Below, one piece after another: positions 53,544 through 64,000 of a stretch of DNA of 64,000 nucleotides (positions are counted from its first letter, which is position 1; every line of letters starts with the position of its first letter). Source of the DNA: Stutzerimonas nosocomialis (GTDB lineage: Bacteria; Pseudomonadota; Gammaproteobacteria; Pseudomonadales; Pseudomonadaceae); contig NZ_QLAE01000014.1 of NCBI RefSeq assembly GCF_005876855.1, positions 1-64,000 of the forward strand, given 5' to 3'. The notes under the pieces are model-generated. The model made no database searches and was not told the DNA's origin. It worked only from the letters and a program-made list of their open reading frames with translations. A program made the position numbers and the translations under genes.

Positions 53544-54092
53544 TCAGCGCGCCGCAGCAGCAATCCGCAGCCCGGTCTTTTTCAGGATGCGGCTGCTGAC
53601 CAGCATTTCGTCGGCACGGCAGGCGCTGCCTAGCAGTTCCCGGATCAGGCTGCGGTAGGTGTCGATTTTCTCGGCGCTGCGGCCGTGGACCATGGCGAAC
53701 AGGTTGTAGCGCCAGCCCTGCTGCCGAGGTCGGCGATAGCAGTGGCTGACGAAAACCTGGGCACCGATCAAGGGGCCGAGCCGGGCCATTTCCCGGTCAT
53801 CCACGTCCCAGACGGTCATGCCGTTGTGCCGGTAGCCGAGGCGGTAGTGATTGGGCACCGCGGCGATGCGGCGAATCACTCCGTCGGCCTGCAATCGTTG
53901 CAACAGCGCGAGGGTCGCCTCGATGTCGATGCCAAGGCGCTCGGCCAGCCAGGCCCAGGGGTCATCCACCAGAGGAAGGCCCCCTTCGGTGAGTTCCACC
54001 AGGCGCGTCGCCAGCGAACGGTCGACAGGTCCAGACGTTGCGATCGAGCCAGGGGGGGCCTTCGATTCACACCGAAAAGTACAGGCCGACAT
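53544..54092 (-). CDS. nirH: Siroheme decarboxylase subunit NirH
   Basis: A 182-residue Lrp/AsnC-like protein. NirD, L, G and H together decarboxylate siroheme to 12,18-didecarboxysiroheme. It has a winged-helix-like N-terminal part (WAWLAERLGIDIEATLALLQRLQADGVIRR) and a RAM-like C-terminal domain with the conserved FVSHCYRRPRQQGWRYNLFAMVHG segment. ATG 54092 has an excellent GGAGGAG site and overlaps the nirG end by 26 bp; the longer open frame to 54320 runs antiparallel to nothing recognisable and is rejected. Confidence 0.9.
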   Translation of the reverse strand: MSACTFRCESKAPPGSIATSGPVDRSLATRLVELTEGGLPLVDDPWAWLAERLGIDIEATLALLQRLQADGVIRRIAAVPNHYRLGYRHNGMTVWDVDDREMARLGPLIGAQVFVSHCYRRPRQQGWRYNLFAMVHGRSAEKIDTYRSLIRELLGSACRADEMLVSSRILKKTGLRIAAAAR

Positions 54093-54510
54093 GATAAGTC
54101 TCCTCCTTTGGCAGGTTGAGCACCGGCAGGCCGGTCTGTGCCTCGATACGGGCGATGGCCTGGGCGACACCCTCCGGCGTCGCGCAGCCGAGCACGAACC
54201 ACATGTTCCATGCGTGCTCGCGACGGTAGTTGTGCGCCACCTCGGGCATCTCCGCGAGTTGCTCGGCCACCGCATCGAAGCGCGCCTCTGGCACAGCGAG
54301 CGCAGCGAGGGTAAAGGCACCGCCCAACCGGTCGATGTCGAACATCGGGCCGAAGCGGGTCAGGATGCCGTCATCGAGCAACACCTGGACACGCTCGCGC
54401 AGCGTTCGCGAGTCAGTGCCCAGCTCCTCGGCCAGGGCCTGCCAGGGATGGCGAACCAGCGGCAATCCGGTTTGCAGACGATTGATCAGAAGGCGGCCCA
54501 GGTCATCCAT
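54067..54510 (-). CDS. nirG: Siroheme decarboxylase subunit NirG
   Basis: A 147-residue Lrp/AsnC-like siroheme decarboxylase subunit. The N-terminal helices ([23 protein letters not shown]) and the conserved [17 protein letters not shown] segment identify it. The upstream ATG 54543 gives 158 residues, but ATG 54510 ([11 protein letters not shown]) has AGGAG ten bases upstream and matches the family N terminus. It overlaps nirL by 8 bp. Confidence 0.9.
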   Translation of the reverse strand: MDDLGRLLINRLQTGLPLVRHPWQALAEELGTDSRTLRERVQVLLDDGILTRFGPMFDIDRLGGAFTLAALAVPEARFDAVAEQLAEMPEVAHNYRREHAWNMWFVLGCATPEGVAQAIARIEAQTGLPVLNLPKEETYHVGLYFSV

Positions 54511-55021
54511 TTCCTGCAGGCTCCTGCGCAGCGGGTGGCGCATAGCGGCCCCCGCACTGCTTGAACGCGCGACTGCTGAACAGCAGCTGATGAGGTACAT
54601 CGCTCAGCCCATGTTCGGCCAGCAGTGCCTCGATCAACTCGCAAACCTGCCTGCGCTCGTGACCGTGAACCATGCAGAACAGGTTGTAGGTCCACTGCGG
54701 CAGACGCCGCGGGCGTTGATAGCACAGGTTGATTCCGGGGGCTTGGGCGAGGGCGCGACCGACGGCGTCGACCTGCTCGTCAGGGATATCCATCACCAAC
54801 ATGGCGTTGGCCTGAAAGCCCAAGGCGCGGTGTTTGACTACCAGCCCGACGCGGCGAAACAGACCGCTCTCGCTCCAGCACCGGACCTGTTCGATCACCG
54901 CCTGCTCGCTGGCCCCGATGCGCGCGGCCAGCAACTGATAGGGGCGCGTGGCGAGCGGGAGTCCGGTTTCCAGCAGGCGGCGCAATTGCAGGGATTGGCG
55001 GTCATCGAGAGACGATGTCAT
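54503..55021 (-). CDS. nirL: Siroheme decarboxylase subunit NirL
   Basis: A 172-residue Lrp/AsnC-like siroheme decarboxylase subunit. Landmarks are [24 protein letters not shown] at the N terminus and [23 protein letters not shown] in the RAM-like domain, which mirrors the NirH motif. Its start overlaps nirD by 4 bp. Confidence 0.92.
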   Translation of the reverse strand: MTSSLDDRQSLQLRRLLETGLPLATRPYQLLAARIGASEQAVIEQVRCWSESGLFRRVGLVVKHRALGFQANAMLVMDIPDEQVDAVGRALAQAPGINLCYQRPRRLPQWTYNLFCMVHGHERRQVCELIEALLAEHGLSDVPHQLLFSSRAFKQCGGRYAPPAAQEPAGNG

Positions 55022-55476
55022 GGCATGTCTCCAATGGGAAAGCCGAGGTCGATGCGGTAGGCAACCTGCATGGGCAGGTCCAGTGGCGTCAGTCCGGTCT
55101 CCTCGGCAATTTCGATGAGCAGCCGATCGATATGTGCGCGGTCGGGGCCGGTGAGCACGAACCAGAGGTTGTAGCGGTGCTCGCGAAGGTAGTTGTGGTT
55201 GACCTCGGGGTACCGGTTGATCCGCTCTGCGACCTGATCCAGTCCTGACTCCGGCACGGAAAGGGCAACCAGGGTGCTGGCACCGGCGCGGCGGTGTTCG
55301 AACACCGGGCCGATGCGTGACAGGCCACCGTCCTGCGCCAATCGTTCGAGGCAGGCCAGTACCTGGTCTTCACTGCAATCAAGCGCTTCGGCCATGGCTC
55401 GGTAGGGTTCGGCACACAAGGGCATGCCGTGCTGGAAGCGGTCGATCAGGCGCCGGCTGAGGGGGTCGATTCGCAT
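55018..55476 (-). CDS. nirD: Siroheme decarboxylase subunit NirD
   Basis: A 152-residue Lrp/AsnC-like siroheme decarboxylase subunit, closest to NirG within the cluster ([19 protein letters not shown]). The frame extends to 55521 into nirF, but ATG 55476 ([15 protein letters not shown]) is one base after the nirF stop and fits the family. This is heme d1 NirD, not the assimilatory nitrite reductase small subunit of the same name. Confidence 0.91.
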   Translation of the reverse strand: MRIDPLSRRLIDRFQHGMPLCAEPYRAMAEALDCSEDQVLACLERLAQDGGLSRIGPVFEHRRAGASTLVALSVPESGLDQVAERINRYPEVNHNYLREHRYNLWFVLTGPDRAHIDRLLIEIAEETGLTPLDLPMQVAYRIDLGFPIGDMP

Positions 55477-55477
55477 A

Positions 55478-56656
55478 TCACAACCCCGTCTCGTGGGCGC
55501 GGCTGGTGAAAAAAATGCCACTCGGGCTGTCGGCGGGCAGGCGCGCGGTCAATTCGAGGGTGTAGGGATCCCAGACCTGGACTTCGTTACCGTCGCGTAC
55601 CGACAACCAGAGTTGGTCGCCTCGCGCGGTGAATTCCATGTGCAGCACCGCTGGACCTGGTTCGAGGGTGGCGATGATGTCGTGGGTCTCGCTGTCGATC
55701 ACCTGCACCTTGCCGTTGTCCGGGTGGGCGAAGTTGACCCAGATCTGACGGGCGTCCGGCCGGGCCATGACGAATACCGGCTGGCCAGCCACGTCGATGA
55801 CGTCCGTCTGCTTCCAGCTCTGCGAGTCGATCACCAGCACTCGATGCTGACCGATGGCGGGAACGAAGGTCTGGTTGCCGGCCACCGCCCATCCTTCCAG
55901 ATGGGGCATCTTGTAGACCGGCAGTTTTTCCTGACCGCGACCGTAGCCGTCGATGATGCGCTCGACACCGCGGGCCGTGTGCCAAAGGTCGATCTTGGCC
56001 ATGCCGTCCTCGCCGAACAGGCCGGCCACGTAATAGCGGCCGTCGGGCGTCAACAGCGCGTCGTAGGGCTGCTTGCCGACATTCTCGAAGCGGGTGACGA
56101 GAGGTGCATCGCCTTGGCTGAAATCCAGCAGCCAGGTCTCGTTGGTATCGAACAGGCTGTAGATGAAGCGCTGGCCGGGGGCATCGATGACGCCGACCAC
56201 ACGGGCGTTGCGGCTGCCGTCGGCCAGGGGCGTAGCAGGAATGTCGGCCACCGGTTCCAGCGTCTCGGCATCGAAGACCTTCACTCCGCCCGGTTCATAG
56301 TTGCCGACCGCGATCAGGCGGCCATCCTGGCTGATCGCGCCGCCGATGCTGTTGCCCGCCTGGATCACGCGCTTCTCGATACGCTGGCGCAGCAGGTCGA
56401 CCTTGGTCAGCCCGCCATCACGGCCAAAGACATAGGCGAAACGTTCATCGCGGGAAAACACCACCGAGGCGTGGGACAGATCGCCGAGCCCCTCGATGCG
56501 CGCCAGGCGGGTCTTGCCGCTGGTCTCGATGATCTGAAGCGAGCCGGTGGCGCGTTCGACCACTACGCCCATGTCACCGGTGCCGCGCAGCGGTTGCTGG
56601 GCACAGGCACCGAGCAGCAGGCTGGCGATGGCCAGCGGAAGAGATGAGCGAATCAT
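55478..56656 (-). CDS. nirF: Heme d1 biosynthesis protein NirF
   Basis: A 392-residue d1-type propeller protein needed for late heme d1 synthesis in the periplasm. The N terminus ends in a lipobox LLGAC (Cys18), so it is probably a membrane-anchored lipoprotein. It has no heme c motif, unlike NirN and NirS. The conserved MPHLEGWAVAGN and LHMEFTARGDQLWLSVR segments are present. It overlaps nirC by 4 bp. Confidence 0.93.
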   Translation of the reverse strand: MIRSSLPLAIASLLLGACAQQPLRGTGDMGVVVERATGSLQIIETSGKTRLARIEGLGDLSHASVVFSRDERFAYVFGRDGGLTKVDLLRQRIEKRVIQAGNSIGGAISQDGRLIAVGNYEPGGVKVFDAETLEPVADIPATPLADGSRNARVVGVIDAPGQRFIYSLFDTNETWLLDFSQGDAPLVTRFENVGKQPYDALLTPDGRYYVAGLFGEDGMAKIDLWHTARGVERIIDGYGRGQEKLPVYKMPHLEGWAVAGNQTFVPAIGQHRVLVIDSQSWKQTDVIDVAGQPVFVMARPDARQIWVNFAHPDNGKVQVIDSETHDIIATLEPGPAVLHMEFTARGDQLWLSVRDGNEVQVWDPYTLELTARLPADSPSGIFFTSRAHETGL

Positions 56657-56994
56657 GGCTGTGGATATCCTTCCAGTAGCAGATCGACCAGCCAGGCGAT
56701 GTCGTGCTCGTCGAGCAAGGCACTCCAGCCGGGCATGGCGGTGCCTGGCCGTCCGTAGGTCACGGTGGCGATCAGGTTGGCGCGCGGCGTATCGGCAATC
56801 GCATCACGTGTCAGCGCAGGACCCAAGCCTCCGGTCATGCGCAAGCCGTGGCAGGAGCCGCAGTCCTGCACCAGCAAATGTTCGAGTTGGCCCTGACGGC
56901 CGGGTGAGGGGACGTCGGCCAAGGCGGCAGAACAGGGGAGGAGGGACGCCAGGATGAGTCCGGCACCGAATAGCGTATGCAGATGCTGAACCAT
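56653..56994 (-). CDS. nirC: Cytochrome c55X NirC
   Basis: A 113-residue periplasmic monoheme cytochrome c with a signal peptide (about 1-26) and CGSCH (Cys45, Cys48, His49). A methionine ligand candidate lies in GTAMPGW. NirC can donate electrons to NirS and is linked to d1 maturation. It follows nirS by 193 bp; the cytochrome c551 gene nirM found here in P. aeruginosa is missing. Confidence 0.92.
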   Translation of the reverse strand: MVQHLHTLFGAGLILASLLPCSAALADVPSPGRQGQLEHLLVQDCGSCHGLRMTGGLGPALTRDAIADTPRANLIATVTYGRPGTAMPGWSALLDEHDIAWLVDLLLEGYPQP

Positions 56995-57159
56995 GGCGTC
57001 CTCCTTTGTGCGTCTGGCCCGGAACCCGCCAGGCGAGAGTTCTCGTTTCCTTCAACGAATGGGCTGGCCGCTGGCCTTGTACCGTTCTGATGTGGTGACG
57101 AACGTCTCGGCATTGCCTTCGCGCTCACGAACCCTGGAGCCGGACGACCGCGGCCAGAT

Positions 57160-57177
57160 GGAGGGGCAAGCCCCTCC
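57160..57177 (-). other. Hairpin in the nirS-nirC gap
   Basis: A 7-bp GC stem GGAGGGG/CCCCTCC with a 4-base loop, 10 bp past the nirS stop and without a U tract. It may slow or process the transcript and lower expression of the cofactor genes relative to nirS. Confidence 0.5.
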
Positions 57178-57187
57178 GGCTGGGCAC

Positions 57188-59122
<1,935 letters not shown>

Positions 59123-59289
59123 TTAGGCCAGGGCAGGGAGATGTGGCCTCGGTCGATGGGTTCCTGGTCGGACGACTACATCCCAGGGCCTGCCCCAGCC
59201 AGCGGTTCGCCAGAGAGCCGGGCTGTCTGCGCCAGATAAAACGCCACCCTGTCAACGCCCCTAAACCCGAGTGCCGTGTTCGGGTTTTC

Positions 59290-59303
59290 TTGATTGCTAT
59301 CAA
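59290..59303. promoter_or_regulatory. ANR/DNR box of norC
   Basis: TTGAT-TGCT-ATCAA, a perfect consensus. TTAAAC at 59326-59331 fits a -10 for a box at -41.5, about 23 bp before the norC ATG. Confidence 0.85.
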
Positions 59304-59360
59304 GCAGGTTTCGGTAGGCCGCTTCTTAAACTGGCCACGCCAAGCCATGAGGAGGCGACC

Positions 59361-59801
59361 ATGTCCGAGACCTTCACCAAGGGAATGGCCAGGAATATCT
59401 ACTTCGGGGGAAGCGTGTTTTTTCTCCTGGTATTCCTGGGCCTGACCTATCACACGGAGCAGACCTTTCCAGAGCGATCCAACGAGTCGGAGATTTCCGA
59501 AGCGGTCGTTCGTGGCAAAGCGATCTGGGAAAACAACAACTGTATCGGCTGCCACAGCCTGCTTGGCGAAGGCGCCTACTTTGCGCCGGAGCTGGGGAAC
59601 GTCTTCGTTCGCCGCGGTGAGGATGCGGCCTTCAAACCATTCCTGCAGGCATGGATGAAGGCTCAGCCGTTAGGTATTCCGGGTCGTCGCGCCATGCCGC
59701 AGTTCCACCTGAGCGAGCAGGAAGTGGACGACATGGCTGAGTTTCTAAGGTGGACCTCGAAGATCGATACCAATAACTGGCCGCCGAACAAGGAGGGTTG
59801 A
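59361..59801 (+). CDS. norC: Nitric oxide reductase cytochrome c subunit NorC
   Basis: The 146-residue membrane-anchored cytochrome c of cNOR. It has one N-terminal span (about 12-30) and a periplasmic heme domain with CIGCH (Cys61, Cys64, His65) and an axial methionine in RAMPQFHLS. It passes electrons to NorB. ATG 59361 has GGAGG upstream; earlier in-frame codons are non-homologous. It lies 3 bp before norB. Confidence 0.97.
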   Translation: MSETFTKGMARNIYFGGSVFFLLVFLGLTYHTEQTFPERSNESEISEAVVRGKAIWENNNCIGCHSLLGEGAYFAPELGNVFVRRGEDAAFKPFLQAWMKAQPLGIPGRRAMPQFHLSEQEVDDMAEFLRWTSKIDTNNWPPNKEG

Positions 59802-61229
<1,428 letters not shown>

Positions 61230-61250
61230 GACGGTTCGCAATGAGCATCG

Positions 61251-61281
61251 ACGGCCCGGCTGGGTAGCGGCGGGCCGTTTT
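61251..61281 (+). terminator. Weak terminator or attenuator between norB and norD
   Basis: An 8-bp stem (ACGGCCCG at 61251-61258 with CGGGCCGT at 61271-61278) around a 12-base loop, followed by four T residues. It could reduce norD relative to norCB. Confidence 0.5.
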
Positions 61282-61313
61282 GCGTTTCAGCTGCCAGCAC
61301 GGAGTAACCCGCC

Positions 61314-63155
61314 ATGGCTTTTACCATCGAAGTGGAGGAGTGGGTCGGTAGTGTCTGGCACCGCTTCATCACCCGTCGCGCCAGCCCGGACTTCCCGGAG
61401 GCGCGGGTGGAGCTGGAGAGCATGCAGCGGCCGCTGTCGCTGCTGTTCCGCGCCATGGGCGGCGCCAGCGGCGTCGGTGTCGAAGCCGCCAGCGCGCGTG
61501 ACATGCTCGTGCGGCGCAACCTGCTGCAGCAGGTCGCCGGCACCTGCAAGCAACTGCCGGTGGCCTGGTGCGACGCCAGCAACCTGCGGCTGCCACAGAG
61601 CCTGGCGGTGTACCCGGAAGTCTCGCTGAACCAGGACCTGTATCGCTGGCTGGCGCTGCTCGCCGCGCAGGCGGGTCAGATGCGCCATTGGGCGCGGGAC
61701 AACCAGCGCTGGACCCAAGCCATCCTCGAGCAGCTCCCGGCCATGCGTGCGCGTTACCGGCGCCTGGTCGAGGCCCATCTGCAGTTGCGCCCGGACCCGA
61801 GCCAGCTGCCGAAGGCCGAGGCCGCACTGGAAAGTGCGCTGTGCCAGGCGCTGCGTGAACCGGGCAGCGTCAGCCAGTTCCCACGTAGCGAGCGCGCGCC
61901 CTGGCCGTTGCCGCTGTGGCTGTATCCGGCTGACAACCTCGGTGAACCCCAGGCCGCGCAGCGCGCCGAGGAAGGCGACGGCAATCTGGAAACCCCACCC
62001 GGCGGCGAGTCGCGCCAGCGCAAGCGGGCTCGGCGGGTCGAGGAAAGCTCGAGCAAGGGCGGCCTGCTGCTGTTCCGTCTGGAAAACCTGTTCAGTTGGT
62101 CCGAGCACATCGAGTTGGATCGCTGCGGCGACGACACCGAAGATCTGGACGCGGCCCGTGTCGCCGAGGACCTCAACGAGCTGGCCCTGTCGCGTCAACG
62201 TATGCGTCAGGGCGGTGGACTGAAGCTGGACCTGGACCTCCCGGCCGCAGACTTCGACGATGTGCCGTTGGGCGAGGGCATCAAGCTGCCCGAGTGGGAT
62301 TATCGCAAGCAATGCCTGCAGAAGGACTTCGTCAACCTGCAAATGATGTTGCCACGTGGCTCCGAGGCCAAGCCGTTGCCGCTGCACCTGTCGCCCCTGG
62401 CGCGGCGGTTGCGCCGGCAGTTCGAGCACCTGCGCAACGACCGCCAGTGGCTACGCCAGCAACCCCAGGGTTCCGAACTGGACATGCAGGCCTGGCTCGA
62501 TTTTCACGTCGAGCGGCAGAACGGCCAGTGCGCCGAGCGCGGCCTGTTCATGGAACAGCGGCAGAACCGCCGCGACCTGGCCTGTCTGCTACTGGCCGAC
62601 CTGTCGATGTCCACCGATGCGCACCTGGACAACGATCACCGGGTGATCGACGTGGTGACCGACAGCCTGCTGCTATTCGGCGAGGCGCTGTCGGCGGTGG
62701 GCGATCCCTTCGCGCTGTACGGATTCTCCTCACTGCGTCGCCATCAGGTACGCCTGCAGGAGCTCAAGGGCTTCGGCCAGCCCTACGGCGACGAGACCCG
62801 CGGCCGCATCCAGGCGCTCAAGCCCGGTTACTACACGCGCATGGGCGCGGCGATCCGTAGAGGCAGCGAGTTGCTCGGCAACTGTAAACAACGGCGCAAG
62901 CTGCTGTTGCTGGTGACCGATGGCAAGCCCAACGACCTGGACCTCTACGAGGGCCGCTACGGTGTCGAGGACACCCGCCAGGCGGTACTCGAAGCACGTA
63001 GCCTGGGGCTGCTGCCGTTCTGCATCACCATCGACCGCGAGGCTGGAAGCTACCTGCCTTACATGTTCGGCGCCAACGGTTACACCCTGATCAGGGACCC
63101 AAAACAACTGCCGCTACGGCTGCCGCAGCTTTATCGGCAACTGACCCAGCCATAG
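61314..63155 (+). CDS. norD: Nitric oxide reductase activation protein NorD
   Basis: A 613-residue soluble accessory protein required for active cNOR, normally acting with the MoxR-type ATPase NorQ/NirQ. A C-terminal von Willebrand A domain starts near residue 420 with a MIDAS motif DLSMS and VTDGKPNDLD later. A charged, Arg/Glu-rich linker lies about residues 215-260. No norQ is present in the window. It follows norB by 84 bp. Confidence 0.95.
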   Translation: MAFTIEVEEWVGSVWHRFITRRASPDFPEARVELESMQRPLSLLFRAMGGASGVGVEAASARDMLVRRNLLQQVAGTCKQLPVAWCDASNLRLPQSLAVYPEVSLNQDLYRWLALLAAQAGQMRHWARDNQRWTQAILEQLPAMRARYRRLVEAHLQLRPDPSQLPKAEAALESALCQALREPGSVSQFPRSERAPWPLPLWLYPADNLGEPQAAQRAEEGDGNLETPPGGESRQRKRARRVEESSSKGGLLLFRLENLFSWSEHIELDRCGDDTEDLDAARVAEDLNELALSRQRMRQGGGLKLDLDLPAADFDDVPLGEGIKLPEWDYRKQCLQKDFVNLQMMLPRGSEAKPLPLHLSPLARRLRRQFEHLRNDRQWLRQQPQGSELDMQAWLDFHVERQNGQCAERGLFMEQRQNRRDLACLLLADLSMSTDAHLDNDHRVIDVVTDSLLLFGEALSAVGDPFALYGFSSLRRHQVRLQELKGFGQPYGDETRGRIQALKPGYYTRMGAAIRRGSELLGNCKQRRKLLLLVTDGKPNDLDLYEGRYGVEDTRQAVLEARSLGLLPFCITIDREAGSYLPYMFGANGYTLIRDPKQLPLRLPQLYRQLTQP

Positions 63156-63260
63156 CCGTGACGGGATGGCGCGGCGCTGCCCCGCCCAGCCGCGCAGATG
63201 TGGTGGGATGAAATCCATAGGTCGCGGGTCTGCACTGACGGTATTCGGTCGTTCTGGATC

Positions 63261-63452
63261 TCAGAAGAGATGGCGCGGCAGCCAGACGATCATCACCGCA
63301 CAGAACAGCGCCAGGGCGATGCAGAACCACAGGAAGCGGCGCTGTCGACGCGCCGGGGCCGCGTCAGCCAGCACGGGAAGCGGCATGCCGCAACCGTGAC
63401 ATTCGGTTTCGCCGGGCGGTGCGTCTCGCTGGCAGTACAGGCATCTGGGCAT
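63261..63452 (-). CDS. dnrP: DnrP-like zinc-ribbon membrane protein
   Basis: A 63-residue protein with an N-terminal zinc ribbon (CLYCQ...CHGCG, four cysteines within residues 4-22) and a single C-terminal membrane helix (about 40-57). Proteins of this type are annotated DnrP in P. stutzeri relatives (from memory) and lie next to DNR-family regulators. The function is not established. It starts 5 bp after the regulator gene stop, so it is probably co-transcribed with it. Confidence 0.75.
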   Translation of the reverse strand: MPRCLYCQRDAPPGETECHGCGMPLPVLADAAPARRQRRFLWFCIALALFCAVMIVWLPRHLF

Positions 63453-63456
63453 CAGG

Positions 63457-64000
63457 TCACTCGAACTGCTCGAGGCGCTGGCGGTCGAGGATCGTGATCA
63501 GCCGGCCCTCCAGCTCGATGATCCCCTCGTCAAGGAGGCGGCGCATGATTCGCGAGAAAGTCTCCGGCTGGATCGACAGGTGACCCGCTACCAGCTGCTT
63601 TGCCATTGGCAGCTCGAATCGGTTGCCACACTCGGGCACCCGCACCGATTGGGTAAGCAGGTATCGGATCACCCGGTGGGTGGCGTTCTTCAGCGACAGG
63701 GTCTCGATCTCGTTGATGCGCTGGTGCAGCCGCATGCTGAGCTTGCCGAGCAGGGCGAAGGTGAGCCGCTGGTTGGCTTCCAGAAGCCGCATGTAGGAAG
63801 CGTTGGAGAAACGGTAGGCCTGCGTCGGACATAACGCCTGGGCCGACGCCACGTAATTGGGCGTGTCCATGAGCATCATGGCTTCGGCGAAGGTCTGGCG
63901 ATTGCCGACCACTTCGAAGACCTTTTCCTGGCCGTCCGGAGTCAGCCGATAGATCTTCGCCGCGCCGGAAATCAGAAAGTAGAACGAATCCGCCGGCTCA
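63457..64000 (-). CDS. dnr: DNR-type Crp/Fnr regulator, 5' part outside window
   Basis: The C-terminal 180 codons of a Crp/Fnr-family activator; the frame stays open to the window edge, so the start lies to the right. The visible part has the end of the effector beta-roll (SFYFLISGAAKIYRL, FEVVGNRQTFAEAMML), the dimer helix, and an HTH with IQPETFSRIMRRL. The recognition helix carries the E..SR pattern of FNR, so it should bind TTGAT-N4-ATCAA boxes. No FNR-type cysteines are seen in this part. This fits DNR/DnrD, the NO-responsive heme regulator of denitrification, which would activate nirS, norC and nnrS here. Confidence 0.88.
   Translation of the reverse strand, partial: EPADSFYFLISGAAKIYRLTPDGQEKVFEVVGNRQTFAEAMMLMDTPNYVASAQALCPTQAYRFSNASYMRLLEANQRLTFALLGKLSMRLHQRINEIETLSLKNATHRVIRYLLTQSVRVPECGNRFELPMAKQLVAGHLSIQPETFSRIMRRLLDEGIIELEGRLITILDRQRLEQFE

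Noticed and set aside
53366-53563. Extended N terminus of nirJ overlapping nirH
   Set aside because: No homology to NirJ in these 66 codons; ATG 53365 has a ribosome site and gives the usual length.
54093-54320. Extended N terminus of nirH
   Set aside because: The extension overlaps nirG in another frame with arginine/serine-rich shadow composition; the GGAGGAG site at ATG 54092 decides the start.

Overview
The window looks like the chromosome of a denitrifying gammaproteobacterium of the Pseudomonas stutzeri group (Stutzerimonas) or a close relative. This rests on the high G+C content, the Pseudomonas-type gene order from aceA through purB-hflD-mnmA-idh/icd-cspD-clpSA-infA-bpt-aat-trxB-ftsK-lolA-rarA-crcB-serS-cysG-tusDCBE to gacA-uvrC-pgsA, and a cytochrome cd1 (nirS) / norCBD cluster with a DnrP-like gene and a DNR-type regulator. 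No database search was possible, so the species is an inference.

Layout. 1-5.5 kb: queD, a YuiF-like ion antiporter, a PerM-type membrane protein, and a Tat-exported PhoX phosphatase with a candidate Pho box. 5.7-18.5 kb: isocitrate lyase aceA with an apparent long leader and an upstream palindrome, a short cluster ending in a ribosomal oxygenase, then purB, hflD, mnmA, a Nudix gene, and the divergent isocitrate dehydrogenases idh and icd. 18.6-24.6 kb: cspD, clpS-clpA, infA, bpt, aat and trxB, which together hold most of the bacterial N-degron pathway. 24.8-36.6 kb: ftsK, lolA, rarA, crcB, serS and cysG, then on the other strand a glutathionyl-hydroquinone reductase, the tus sulfur-relay genes and a Bax-inhibitor-1 protein. 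36.7-39.5 kb: tRNA-Ser followed by a chemotaxis-receptor islet closed by a degenerate copy of the tRNA 3' end. 39.6-43.4 kb: gacA-uvrC-pgsA and tRNA-Gly, tRNA-Cys and tRNA-Leu. 43.5-47.5 kb: small membrane protein, galU, VOC protein, gorA and a DUF305 protein behind a MerR-type promoter. 47.6-64 kb: nnrS, a LysR pseudogene, nirSCFDLGHJEN on the minus strand, norCBD on the plus strand, dnrP and the C-terminal part of a DNR regulator.

The most striking item is tRNA-Leu(UAA) at 43039-43353. It is interrupted by a 228-nt sequence with the hallmarks of a group I (IC3-like) self-splicing intron: insertion between U34 and A35 of the anticodon, a 5' exon ending in U opposite an internal guide G, a terminal G, and P2 to P8 helices that can be drawn by hand. 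Introns at this exact site are best known from cyanobacteria and plastids, while the core motifs here look most like the Azoarcus tRNA-Ile intron as I remember it.

The denitrification genes form one regulatory unit. Three TTGAT-N4-ATCAA-type boxes lie about 41.5 bp upstream of plausible starts for nirS, norC and nnrS, and the encoded DNR-type protein carries the E..SR recognition helix expected to bind them. NirS reduces nitrite to NO, NorCB reduces NO to N2O, and NirE, J, D, L, G, H, F, N and C make and deliver heme d1.
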